A DNA stretch of 64,000 nucleotides from Candidatus Fermentithermobacillaceae bacterium (GCA_012842685.1 DUSI01000049.1:141691-205690); one strand, 5' to 3'; positions 1 to 9,178 are shown, numbered from the stretch's first letter. The notes: generated by a model not told the origin, from the sequence alone. Numbers and translations are program-made.

Positions 1-1479
1 GATCTTGCCCGTGCCCTTCCCTCCGGACGACCCGAATTCGACTTTGAGGCTGAAATCAGGGAAGTAGACATCGAGCGCTACCTGGAGCGCGGCGACTGCC
101 GCCGAACTGGCCACGCCGCCGATGAGGCCCAGCCAGAACCGCCCGCGAGGAAGGGCCGTAAACTCCAGGAACACCTGAAAAACCAGGGAAAAAGCCAGAG
201 GAGGAAGCATGGCATAGGTGAACTTGGCCAGGATGAGCTCCCTTGACCCAACGGGACAGGCCCTGAGGATCCAGAATGCGTCGCCCTCCCTGGACAGCGA
301 AACCCCTCCCGTCTGGGCCGAGGTTACCCCGCCCATGAGGACGGGCATCAGGACCATCAAGGCCGATAGGATGGCTATCTCGGCAGGGTCGGGCGTTACG
401 GGACTTCCCTTTCCCGCGGCGTTCATCATGTTATAGGCGAAGAAGCCCAGCCCGATAGCAGCCACCGCCGCCGTATACCATACGAGGGGGTCCCTCACGA
501 AGCCCGTGAGGTCCTTCCGCAGGACAGACCAATACGCGCCCTGAAGGCGCAGGCCTCCGGTCCGCGCGCTTTTCCGGTGCTTCCTCTTCGCGGGCGATAT
601 CTCTTCGCCCCGGCCCGCCCAGCCTGCAAGGTACCATTTCTCAGACAGGGAGAACGACGCATAGGAAGACAGGGCAGAAAGGCCCACGAGAGCTGCCCAG
701 CCTCCAGTACCGCTCACACCAAATCCCCTGAGGCACCCTAGGACAGCCCGCGTCATCCAGGTGGCCGGAAGGTACCACATGGCAGCCAGCTGGCCCCTTC
801 CGAGGGACTCTATTATCGCGGTCGGGTCGCCCGACTGGCTCAACCTGGCGCTCAACATCTGGCTCACAAGCACCGTGAGTATCCCGAAGATGGCCGAGAA
901 GGCTATGAAGAGCTGTTTGAGCTTCCGTCCCGGGAGGAACCTCATGGCCGCGATGAGCACCAGGCTTATGACCCCATGGCACACCATGAGGAGCAATAGG
1001 AACGCGGCCGCGGTCAGAAGATAGAAGCCGGCTCCCAGGCCGCGGGCAGCTCCGAAGGCGAGCCACACGGGAAATCCCCAAGGCGCCGTCATGGCAGCGA
1101 GCGCGATGAAGGACGAGAGGAACTTCGCTCCGAAGACCGCACGTGCAGGCACAGGCTGGCAGAGCAAGAAACCGACGTCGGGGGACTCGTACACCGTCCT
1201 GTAGGTCATCTGCATTCCCGTAAGGATGGCCATGGTCAGCACGAACAGGTTGGAGGCGTTGAGCAGGTTTATCTCTACAGCCGCCCTGAAGTCGGGAGCC
1301 GCGCCAAAGACGTCTCCCAAGTATCCGAAAAGCCGCCACGTCCCGTAGCCCAGGGCGCACCCCAGGATGATCCATAGGAGGGCCAGGGAAGCTGCACCGA
1401 TCCTTTGTCTCATGGTACGGCCCCTGCCCAGGGCGAGGGACTTCAGGTCTTGCCTGAGGATAAGCCACATGGAATCCAC
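1..1479 (-). CDS. ABC-2 type transporter permease (partial, runs off left edge)
   Basis: Minus-strand frame open from GTG at 1479 (SD GGAGGTGA) to base 1; reads VDSMWLILRQDLKSLALGRGRTMRQRIGAASLALLWIILGC... with many hydrophobic segments; directly downstream of an ABC ATPase. Absent from the ORF track because there is no in-window stop. Confidence 0.85.
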   Translation of the reverse strand, partial: MDSMWLILRQDLKSLALGRGRTMRQRIGAASLALLWIILGCALGYGTWRLFGYLGDVFGAAPDFRAAVEINLLNASNLFVLTMAILTGMQMTYRTVYESPDVGFLLCQPVPARAVFGAKFLSSFIALAAMTAPWGFPVWLAFGAARGLGAGFYLLTAAAFLLLLMVCHGVISLVLIAAMRFLPGRKLKQLFIAFSAIFGILTVLVSQMLSARLSQSGDPTAIIESLGRGQLAAMWYLPATWMTRAVLGCLRGFGVSGTGGWAALVGLSALSSYASFSLSEKWYLAGWAGRGEEISPAKRKHRKSARTGGLRLQGAYWSVLRKDLTGFVRDPLVWYTAAVAAIGLGFFAYNMMNAAGKGSPVTPDPAEIAILSALMVLMPVLMGGVTSAQTGGVSLSREGDAFWILRACPVGSRELILAKFTYAMLPPLAFSLVFQVFLEFTALPRGRFWLGLIGGVASSAAVAALQVALDVYFPDFSLKVEFGSSGGKGTGKI

Positions 1480-1484
1480 CGGCC

Positions 1485-2318
1485 TCACCTCCGCCCGCCC
1501 GGGCCCTCTGCGCCGGAAGGAGATCCCTCAGAGGACAAGTGCCGTATGAGGTCCCGGTATTCCTCGCCGCCTGTGAGTTTGAGGAAGAGGTCCTCCAAAG
1601 AAAAGGCCGCGCCTTCCTTGCCGGGCACCGTCTTTGAGCGGAGTTCCTCTACCGTGCCTTCGGCTATGAGGGTGCCGTTTTGGATGATCCCGACCCGGTC
1701 GCACATCCTCTCAGCTATCTCGAGAACGTGGGTCGACAGGAAAACCGTCCCGCCGGCGTCGGCGATCGCCCTCAGGACATCCTTGACTAGCCGGGCGCTC
1801 TTCGGGTCGAGGCCTACGGTAGGTTCGTCCAGGAAAAGCACCTTGGGCTCCCCCAAGAGGGCGCAGGCTATACAGACCTTCTGCCTCATGCCGTGGGAGA
1901 AGCTCCCCAGCAGCTCATCCTGCCTGTCCGTAAGCTCGAAAAGGGCCATGAGCTCGTCTATCCTCTGCTCGGTCTTGCGAGGCGGAAGCCGCCTGAGGTC
2001 TCCGACGAACCTGAGGAGTTCACGCGCCGTGAGGCGCTCGTACACGTGTGGCGTATCGGGCACGTAGCCCAGCACGCTCTTTGCGGCGACCGGGTCCTGA
2101 GCAACGTTTATCCCCGCTATATAGGCTTCACCGGACGTCGGCGCAAGAAGCCCGACGAGCATCTTGATGGTCGTCGTCTTCCCCGCGCCGTTTGGCCCCA
2201 AAAACCCGTAGATCTCTCCGGGTTTCACTGAGAGGTTCAGACCATTTACCGCGCTGAGAGTTCCATATCTCTTGGTAAGGTTTACGGCTCTTATCACGGC
2301 TCTTCCCCACATGATCAC
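1485..2318 (-). CDS. ABC transporter ATP-binding protein
   Basis: Walker A GPNGAGKTTT, signature-like SFSHGMRQK, Walker B VLFLDEP. An alternative GTG start at 2297 has a better SD. Confidence 0.95.
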   Translation of the reverse strand: MIMWGRAVIRAVNLTKRYGTLSAVNGLNLSVKPGEIYGFLGPNGAGKTTTIKMLVGLLAPTSGEAYIAGINVAQDPVAAKSVLGYVPDTPHVYERLTARELLRFVGDLRRLPPRKTEQRIDELMALFELTDRQDELLGSFSHGMRQKVCIACALLGEPKVLFLDEPTVGLDPKSARLVKDVLRAIADAGGTVFLSTHVLEIAERMCDRVGIIQNGTLIAEGTVEELRSKTVPGKEGAAFSLEDLFLKLTGGEEYRDLIRHLSSEGSPSGAEGPGGRR

Positions 2319-3529
2319 GTCCTGGCGACCACCCCGGCGTGGCGCTTAGCCCCAGAACTCGCCGGAAGCCCGCCCACGGACAGCCTACTTCCCAGGACCT
2401 CATCATATACCGCGACCGTCTTCCCGGCAATGTCGGCCCAAGAGTACTCAGAAAGGGCCCTGCTTTTGGCCTTGGCTGCCATCGCCTCGGCCGCCTCTGG
2501 ATCTGAGAGCAGCCGGGTTATGGCCTCGGCGAGGGCGATGGGGTTGTTGGGCTCGACCACGAGACCCACCTCGCCCCCGGCCACGATCTCCCTGAGCCCA
2601 CCTGCGCTTCCGACGACTACTGGGACGCCGGTTGCCATGGCCTCGAGGGCCACGATACCGAAGGGTTCATAGGCGCTCGGGAACGCGGCGACCCAGGCCT
2701 CCGAATAGAGATCTCTGAGTCTTTCGTCGTCCAGGTGTCCCAGGAGCCGGGCGCGTCCTTCCAAGCCCTTGGCGGCGATGCGGGAGGCTATCTCGCCCTG
2801 AAGCGGGCCGGTCCCGGCGAACAAGAGGCGGGCCTCGGGGACCTTCTTCACGACCTCGGCCATGGCGTCCACCAGGACGAGCGGACCCTTTTCCACAACC
2901 AGACGTCCGATGTAGATGACAAGGGGTTCTCTGGTTTTCTGCCTCCGCACCAGGAACCACGAAGAGTCGATCCCGTTGGGGATGACCCGTATTTTGTCCC
3001 TGGGCACGTGGAAAACGGCCGCCACCTCCGCCCGCATGTAGCGGCTGCAGACGATGACCCTGGAGGCTTCGTAGCAAAGCCACCACTCGGTTTCAGATAT
3101 GTGCGCCTGCATCGGGTTATGAATGCCGCCCTGCCTGCCGAATTCGGTGGCGTGTATGGTGGCGACAAGGGGAACCTTCCAGGTATCCTTAAGGGCTTTC
3201 GCGGCGTAGGCGACTATCCAATCGTGTGCGTGGACAAGGTCGAAGTCTCCCGCCGAAAACTCCCCCACCGCCTCTTTCAAGAGGGCTACGTTGAACTGGG
3301 CTGCCCACGAGATGAAGTCCGGGGGATGAAGGTGAAACGGCGCGACTGCGACCACCTTCACGCCTCCGTCATCCCAGACTTCGGTGTTTCCCGAAACGGA
3401 GCGAGTAAGGACCGTGACCTCTGCCCCGCGCTCCAGAAGGGCTTTGCCGAGATGCCCCACGTGCCTTCCCAGCCCTCCGACGTGGTGGGGCGGGTACTCC
3501 CACGCCAGCATCAGCACTCTCCATGTCAT
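2315..3529 (-). CDS. glycosyltransferase family 4 (glycogen synthase-like)
   Basis: MTWRVLMLAWEYPPHHVGGLGRHVGHL..., ...PSAYEPFGIVALEAMATGVPVVVG; ATG at 3529 preferred over track start 3538. Confidence 0.92.
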   Translation of the reverse strand: MTWRVLMLAWEYPPHHVGGLGRHVGHLGKALLERGAEVTVLTRSVSGNTEVWDDGGVKVVAVAPFHLHPPDFISWAAQFNVALLKEAVGEFSAGDFDLVHAHDWIVAYAAKALKDTWKVPLVATIHATEFGRQGGIHNPMQAHISETEWWLCYEASRVIVCSRYMRAEVAAVFHVPRDKIRVIPNGIDSSWFLVRRQKTREPLVIYIGRLVVEKGPLVLVDAMAEVVKKVPEARLLFAGTGPLQGEIASRIAAKGLEGRARLLGHLDDERLRDLYSEAWVAAFPSAYEPFGIVALEAMATGVPVVVGSAGGLREIVAGGEVGLVVEPNNPIALAEAITRLLSDPEAAEAMAAKAKSRALSEYSWADIAGKTVAVYDEVLGSRLSVGGLPASSGAKRHAGVVART

Positions 3530-3654
3530 ACGCCACACCCCTTTTATGGAGGCTAAACCGCAGCCAAACCCAGATCCTTTTGCCCTTTGCCCGAGGTGCC
3601 TATACGAGCCAACGCTCGCCCCGGAACATACCCTGGTATGAAAGGGGGAGTTGT

Positions 3655-4593
3655 ATGGCTGTTTCCCCGTGCTTCGACGCAGGCTCAGATTACTGCCCTT
3701 GCGTACTCGCCGAACTCGGACAGTGCGTCGCCTGTTCGCTTATACGAGGAGAGCCAACGTGCAAGTGCGGCTGGAGCGGACTCTGCATCTACGCTGAGTT
3801 CCTACGCGCCGGAAGTAAGGCAAGACCCAGGAGACGTGAGCTTTCAGCTCGGATCCTCTCCAGGGAAGAGATCGCCCGGACTCCGAGGACCCGGGCTTTC
3901 CTCTTGGAACTCGAGGTCCCCAAGGAACTCTCCGCTTGGTGCGAGGCGCCGGGGTCCTTCGTCCTGGTGCGGCCGAGGGGTCTACCTGAAAGGTTCAACG
4001 TCCCGCTTTCGGTCATGTCGTCGCGAGACGGCATCCTGACTCTGGCAGTCCAGGTAGTAGGCCCCAAGACGGTCGCCCTCGAGGGCTCGTCCCGTGAAGG
4101 CAGGCAAGTGACCCTGGTAGGCCCGTTTTGGGCGGGTATCCAGGGCTTAGAACACCTAAGCAGACACGCGGGCGGGAGCGTCCTCATAGTCGCCAAGGGG
4201 ATCGCACAGGCTTGCGTGGTTCCCGCCGCCAGGTACGTGAACCTCAAGAGAGGTACTGTCCGGGCGCTCCTCGGAGGCGGGACTCTCGGGTCCGTCTTCG
4301 TCCTCAGCCGGCTCTTGGCCGCCGGCGCCTCGGCCGAGGTATTGCCCAAGGAAGACGACCACAACCTGGGCAGGATATCGTCTGAGCTTTCGGCGCATCG
4401 CTACGATGTGCTCCTCAGCGCGGGAGCAGATGTCCAGCACAACGGGCTCAGGCAGCTGCTCAAGCAGATGGAGGACCCGCCTGCGTTCGCGTGGACCTCC
4501 AACTTCTCCATGACCTGCGCGGAAGGCATCTGCGGCTCTTGCCTCACGGGCGGCCTGAGATCCTGCAAGGCCCATATCCCGGAAAGCATCTAG
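3655..4593 (+). CDS. PyrK/sulfide dehydrogenase-like FAD/NAD(P)-binding electron-transfer subunit with Cys-rich N-terminus
   Basis: ATG 3655 with SD GGGGGAG; N-terminal CPCVLAELGQCVACSLIRGEPTCKCGWSGLC; C-terminal CAEGICGSC...C resembling the PyrK [2Fe-2S] motif. Confidence 0.8.
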   Translation: MAVSPCFDAGSDYCPCVLAELGQCVACSLIRGEPTCKCGWSGLCIYAEFLRAGSKARPRRRELSARILSREEIARTPRTRAFLLELEVPKELSAWCEAPGSFVLVRPRGLPERFNVPLSVMSSRDGILTLAVQVVGPKTVALEGSSREGRQVTLVGPFWAGIQGLEHLSRHAGGSVLIVAKGIAQACVVPAARYVNLKRGTVRALLGGGTLGSVFVLSRLLAAGASAEVLPKEDDHNLGRISSELSAHRYDVLLSAGADVQHNGLRQLLKQMEDPPAFAWTSNFSMTCAEGICGSCLTGGLRSCKAHIPESI

Positions 4594-4625
4594 AGGCGAA
4601 AACTCGCATGGGGGAGGTCTCACCT

Positions 4626-5930
4626 TTGAAGAGATATCACGAAGTTGTCGTCGTCGGCGGCGGTTGGGCAGGCGTCTCGGCCGCGATAGCCGCGAAGAAG
4701 GCCGGCTGCGACGTCGCCATCTGCGAGAGGACCGACATGCTCCTCGGGGCAGGCCTGGTTGGAGGCATCATGAGAAACAACGGGAGGTTCACGGCTGCCG
4801 AAGAGGCGATCGCCATGGGCATAGGCGACCTCTTCCACCTCCTCGACGGTATATCGCGCCACAAGAACGTGGGTTTCCCCGGCCACTCCCACGCCAACCT
4901 GTACGACGTTTTCCTCGTCGAGCCAAGAGTCCGGGGTCTCCTCGAGAGGTCCGGGATCCATGTCTACACGGGCAAGCGGATAACCGGGCTGCGGAGAGAC
5001 GGCGGCCGCATAACGGCCGTCACGTCTGAAGACGGCGATGTCCTATGCGCAGAAGCCTTTGTAGATACGACCGGTTCCTCGGGCCCGCCCGGGATGTGCA
5101 GGCGGTTCGGGAACGGCTGCGTCGCATGCATCCAGAGGTGCCCCGCGTTTGGCCCGAGGGTAAGCCTCACCTCCCTAATGGGTCTTCCGGAGTTCATGTC
5201 TAGCAGGAGGCGGGGAGCCTACGGGGCAATGTCGGGGTCTTGCAAGATACACAAGGAAACCCTTTCAAAGGACATACGCGAAGAGCTTGAGAGGACCGGC
5301 GTCGTCGTCGTGCCCCTTCCGGAGAGGCTCAGAAACCCATCAAAACTCGAGACAAAAGTCTGCCAGCAGTACGCCCTGCGCGAGTACGCCGATTCCCTCA
5401 TCCTTCTCGACACCGGACACGCCAAGCTCATGTCCCCTTACTTCCCGCTGGAGGAGCTCCGCTCCGTGGAGGGATTTGAGGAAGCCCGTTACGCTGACCC
5501 TCTTGCGGGGGGCACAGGCAACTCGGTCCGCCTCACGGCGGTCTCGCCCAGGGACTTCACGATGAAAGCCACGGGGACCGACAACTTGTTCGTAGGCGGT
5601 GAACGGGCAGGAGTGTGCGTGGGACACACCGAGGCGATAGTCACAGGCGCTCTCGCCGGGCGAAACGCCGCTCTTCTCGCCCGAAAGAAGCCACTCACGG
5701 TCATCCCCGGGGACACCGCGATAGGAGACTTCATAGCCCAGTCGGCCATCGACACGTCGGGGAATCCGCTGACGCCGGGAAGCCACGGCCTTTCGGCGTC
5801 CCACACCTTTGCCGGTTCGGTTTATTTCGAAAGGATGAAATCCCTGGGTCTATATTCGTCCGATCCGGTGGAAATAGCCCGAAGGGTGCGGAGCTGCGGG
5901 GCCGAAGGGCTCTTTCTCGCGGGGGAATAA
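4626..5930 (+). CDS. FAD-dependent oxidoreductase
   Basis: N-terminal EVVVVGGGWAGVSAAIAAKKAGCDVAICER Rossmann fingerprint; TTG start at 4626 has SD GGGGGAGGT; ATG 4608 is the alternative. Confidence 0.85.
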   Translation: MKRYHEVVVVGGGWAGVSAAIAAKKAGCDVAICERTDMLLGAGLVGGIMRNNGRFTAAEEAIAMGIGDLFHLLDGISRHKNVGFPGHSHANLYDVFLVEPRVRGLLERSGIHVYTGKRITGLRRDGGRITAVTSEDGDVLCAEAFVDTTGSSGPPGMCRRFGNGCVACIQRCPAFGPRVSLTSLMGLPEFMSSRRRGAYGAMSGSCKIHKETLSKDIREELERTGVVVVPLPERLRNPSKLETKVCQQYALREYADSLILLDTGHAKLMSPYFPLEELRSVEGFEEARYADPLAGGTGNSVRLTAVSPRDFTMKATGTDNLFVGGERAGVCVGHTEAIVTGALAGRNAALLARKKPLTVIPGDTAIGDFIAQSAIDTSGNPLTPGSHGLSASHTFAGSVYFERMKSLGLYSSDPVEIARRVRSCGAEGLFLAGE

Positions 5931-5962
5931 CCCACGTGCCCGGTGGGAACTCCTAGATACGG

Positions 5963-6324
5963 TCCATCATGGCCGAGCGAAGATCGGCCGGAGCCTCGTC
6001 CGGTTCTGGCCGGTCGGGCAAAGGTAGTGCTGCCCGGAAGGGCAGTACTGCCGGAGCTAAGGTCGTGGCGTTTCCCTACGCCCTTCCGGTTTGTCTTGGC
6101 CCGAACTGTCAACACAGGCCGGACTGGGAGACGGTACGGCTGAGCCAAGGCTTATCAGGTTGCCGTATCTTTCTGTGTGGGTCGCAAGATCCTCACAGGC
6201 GGAAAAGGTAGCCTGATGGGCCGGGCAAAGGTTTCACGGCTGCGGTCCGGTGTCTATCTGGATCGAAAGACCCACCTAGATGCCAAAACCGTGGCCTTGA
6301 AGCCGGCGCGAAGGTCATGATGGA
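5963..6324 (+). ncRNA. candidate structured noncoding RNA, family unknown
   Basis: 12-bp closing helix TCCATCATGGCC/GGTCATGATGGA enclosing several hairpins, three capped by GNRA loops (GGAA, GCAA, GAAA); lies between convergent stops with no convincing ORF. Confidence 0.6.
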
Positions 6325-6343
6325 TTTTCCTCTTGGAAAGCCT

Positions 6344-8686
6344 TTACTCGTGGCGAAGTATCCTGAGCCCGTTCAGGGTGACCAAAACTGCCGCGCCGGA
6401 GTCAGACAGTACCGCAACCCAAAGCGGCAGGATCCCGGCCAAGACCAGCGCCAGGGCCGCACCTTTTACCACTAGGGAAAAGGCGACGTTCTGCGCTATA
6501 AGCAGCCGTGCCGCCCGGCCGAGCCTGAGGGCCCACGGTACCTTGGAAAGACTATCTTTGAGCAGGGCGACATCTGCCGTTTCCAGGGCAACGTCGGCTC
6601 CTGCACCCATGGCTATACCCACGTCCGCCGCGGCCAGGGACGGAGCGTCGTTCACACCATCGCCCACCATGGCGACCGTACCGTGCTCCTCTTTGAGCGC
6701 GGCGATAAGGTTTTTCTTGTCTTCGGGCATAAGACCGGCGCTGTAGGAACCTACTCCGGTTTGGGACGCCACGCGCCTGGCGGTCGCCTCTTCGTCCCCG
6801 GTGAGCATCACGGTCGCGATCCCCATGTTCCGGAGCTCCGCCAGGGCGTGAGAAGCGTCCGGCCGCACCTCATCGGCGAGACCTATGACCCCCAGGACTT
6901 CCTGACCGGTCCCGACGAATACCGCGGTCTCTCCCCTCTCCCTCATGAGCGCCGCGTCTCGAACCAGGTCTTCCGGGATATGGACGCCCATCTCTCCGAA
7001 AAGCCTCTCGTTTCCTACATAGACATTGCGTTCCCCTACGCGTGCCTTGGCGCCCTTCCCCCTGATCGAAACGAAGTGCTCTCCGGGTTCGAAATCGAGG
7101 CCCATCTTTTCCGCGTGAGCCACGATGGCCCTGGCCAGCGGGTGTTCGGACCTGGCCTCTACTGCCGCGGCAAGGGCGAGAACGTGGGCGGGACCTGGAG
7201 CGAGTTCAACGACCGGCTCAGAGGGCCCCATCTCCCAGACCTCGCCTCCCCCGTTTCCTCCGGCCAGAGCAGGAAGAGCGGCGCCGGCCTTTGCCGAAAC
7301 GCGGCTCACAGCAATACGCCCCATGGTGATCGTACCGGTCTTGTCGAACGCGACGGCCTTCACCTTGCCCAGGTCCTCCAGGTGGATCCCGCCTTTCACG
7401 AGTACGCCGAAACGGGCTGCCCGCGCTATGGCGGCCACCACCGTAACGGGGGTTGATATAACCAAGGAGCACGGGCAGGAGACTATGAGCACCGTGAGGC
7501 CACGGTAGATCCACGGTCTAAACTCCGCCTTGAGTACGAGGGGCACACCCAGCGCGATGACGAGGGACAGGAGCACCATGGCGGGAGTCCAGTACCTGGC
7601 GAAAACGTCGACCATCCGCTGGGACCTGGCTTTCTTGGCCTGGGCTTCCTGGACCATGGCGATTATCCTTGAGACGGTGGTGTCCTCGGCAGTCCTCTCT
7701 GCGCGGAGCTCCAGCGCCCCTTCGCCGTTCAGACTACCCGCGAAAACCCTGCTCCCCACACCTTTGTCCACTGGAACAGACTCCCCGGTCAGAGACGACT
7801 CGTCTACGCTTGACTCACCTTTGACGACGTAGCCATCGGCCGGGATCATCTCTCCGGGGAAGACCACAACTATGTCTCCAGGAGCGATCGCCGAAGCCTC
7901 GACCTCGACCAGGGCATCGCCTCTCTTCACGCGGGCCGTCCGGGGGCTCAAATCCATGAGGGCCTGTATCGAGGTTCTGGCCTTTTCGCTGGCCTTCTCT
8001 TCGAGGAACTCACCTATGGAAAAGAGCGTCATGACGGCCGCGGCTTCTCCGTACTCGCCGATCAGAAGCGCTCCGGCACCCGCTATCGTAGTAAGGAGGT
8101 TGATGTCCGCTCCTCCACCGCCCATGAGAGCCCTGAACCCGGCCCTGGCGACGGGGATCCCCGCCACCACCGCGGCCAGCACGAATGGGACCCAGTACCA
8201 CCCCTGCCCGGCGCGCTCCGCCAGAAACCCCGCGGCGAGCCCAAGAGCTCCCATGAGAGGCGCCCACATCCCGCCGGCATGGGAGTGGCCTTCGTGGGAA
8301 TGGACATGGATAGAGTGGGAATGGTCGTGATGGGAATGGCCGCGCGCATGGTGGGCATGGTCGTGGGGATGGTCGTGGTCTCCATGGTCTTCATGGCATC
8401 CATGGGCGTGGCATGCCGGGCGATCTTGCCTATGGGCTCTGGATCCTTTCGCCCTGTATCCCAGGGCCACTATCTTGGACAGGATGTCTTCCGGGCCTAC
8501 CTCTTCGAGAGAATACTCGGCCCGTAGAAGCCCCGAGGGGAAACCTACCGTCGCTCTCCTCACTCCTGGGAGCGAGGCCACCGCCTTCTCAACCCTCGCC
8601 GCGCAATCGTGGCAGTGTAAACCCTCTAAGATCCACTCGCCTGTCACCAGAGAAGCGCAGACTTCTGTTCTGTCGTCTATACCCAC
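6344..8686 (-). CDS. heavy-metal-translocating P-type ATPase (Zn/Cd/Pb type) with His-rich linker
   Basis: HMA motif GLHCHDCAARVEKA, CPC motif SCPCSLVIS, DKTGT, GDGVNDAPSLAAADVGIAMG; GTG at 8686 with SD GGAGGAA. Confidence 0.95.
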   Translation of the reverse strand: MGIDDRTEVCASLVTGEWILEGLHCHDCAARVEKAVASLPGVRRATVGFPSGLLRAEYSLEEVGPEDILSKIVALGYRAKGSRAHRQDRPACHAHGCHEDHGDHDHPHDHAHHARGHSHHDHSHSIHVHSHEGHSHAGGMWAPLMGALGLAAGFLAERAGQGWYWVPFVLAAVVAGIPVARAGFRALMGGGGADINLLTTIAGAGALLIGEYGEAAAVMTLFSIGEFLEEKASEKARTSIQALMDLSPRTARVKRGDALVEVEASAIAPGDIVVVFPGEMIPADGYVVKGESSVDESSLTGESVPVDKGVGSRVFAGSLNGEGALELRAERTAEDTTVSRIIAMVQEAQAKKARSQRMVDVFARYWTPAMVLLSLVIALGVPLVLKAEFRPWIYRGLTVLIVSCPCSLVISTPVTVVAAIARAARFGVLVKGGIHLEDLGKVKAVAFDKTGTITMGRIAVSRVSAKAGAALPALAGGNGGGEVWEMGPSEPVVELAPGPAHVLALAAAVEARSEHPLARAIVAHAEKMGLDFEPGEHFVSIRGKGAKARVGERNVYVGNERLFGEMGVHIPEDLVRDAALMRERGETAVFVGTGQEVLGVIGLADEVRPDASHALAELRNMGIATVMLTGDEEATARRVASQTGVGSYSAGLMPEDKKNLIAALKEEHGTVAMVGDGVNDAPSLAAADVGIAMGAGADVALETADVALLKDSLSKVPWALRLGRAARLLIAQNVAFSLVVKGAALALVLAGILPLWVAVLSDSGAAVLVTLNGLRILRHE

Positions 8687-8759
8687 CCGGATTCCTCCGT
8701 TCCCGAACAAAGTGTCCAGGTGGGATAAGGCCTGCCTGCTTAGTTACTGCCCTTGCCCG

Positions 8760-9131
8760 CTACCCGTGGGCCGCGTGCTTGAAAGCCTCCGACATCAGGG
8801 TCTCAACGTGCTCGTCATCTAGCGAGTAGACCACCCTTCGGCCCACCTTGGTCGCCTTCACTAGGCGCATGGTCCTGAGGAGCCTGAGGTGATGGGACAC
8901 ATTGGATACCGACGTGTCCAAGATAGTCGCCAGATCGTGGACGCACCACTCGCGTTTCAGCAAGAGATACAAGATGGACAGCCTCGTGCTGTCCCCCATT
9001 ACCCTGAATACCTCAGCGACGTATCCCGTGTCGGGTAACGACGCCCTAGCTTCTTCGGCCGAACGGAAATCCACCTCGTGTGTCTCGCACATGTCAAGGT
9101 CGTCTCGTTCAAGGCCCGGTTCGCAGGTCAA
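8760..9131 (-). CDS. ArsR/SmtB-family metal-responsive regulator
   Basis: wHTH VFRVMGDSTRLSILYLLLKREWCVHDLATILDTSVSNVSHHLRLLR; C-terminal DEHVETLMSEAFKHAAH. Confidence 0.92.
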   Translation of the reverse strand: MTCEPGLERDDLDMCETHEVDFRSAEEARASLPDTGYVAEVFRVMGDSTRLSILYLLLKREWCVHDLATILDTSVSNVSHHLRLLRTMRLVKATKVGRRVVYSLDDEHVETLMSEAFKHAAHG

Positions 9132-9178
9132 AGCCGCATCCCCCTTCCATGTGGGCGGCGGCAGGCCGCCTCACACGC

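Noticed and set aside
641-1468. 275-aa minus-strand ORF
   Set aside because: Out of frame with the real permease; translation is Arg/Pro/Gly-rich with no TM segments.
5969-6211. 80-aa plus-strand ORF (MAERRSAGASSGSGRSG...)
   Set aside because: Lies entirely in the structured RNA candidate; no SD or family resemblance; composition is explained by the hairpins.
5963-6324. MITE or insertion-element remnant, based on the 12-bp terminal inverted repeat
   Set aside because: No target-site duplication visible, and multiple internal GNRA-capped stems fit an RNA better. Not fully excluded.
8279-8527. Met/Val-rich plus-strand ORF (MGVAFVGMDMDRVGMVVMGMAARM...)
   Set aside because: Antisense reading of the His-rich linker of the P-type ATPase.
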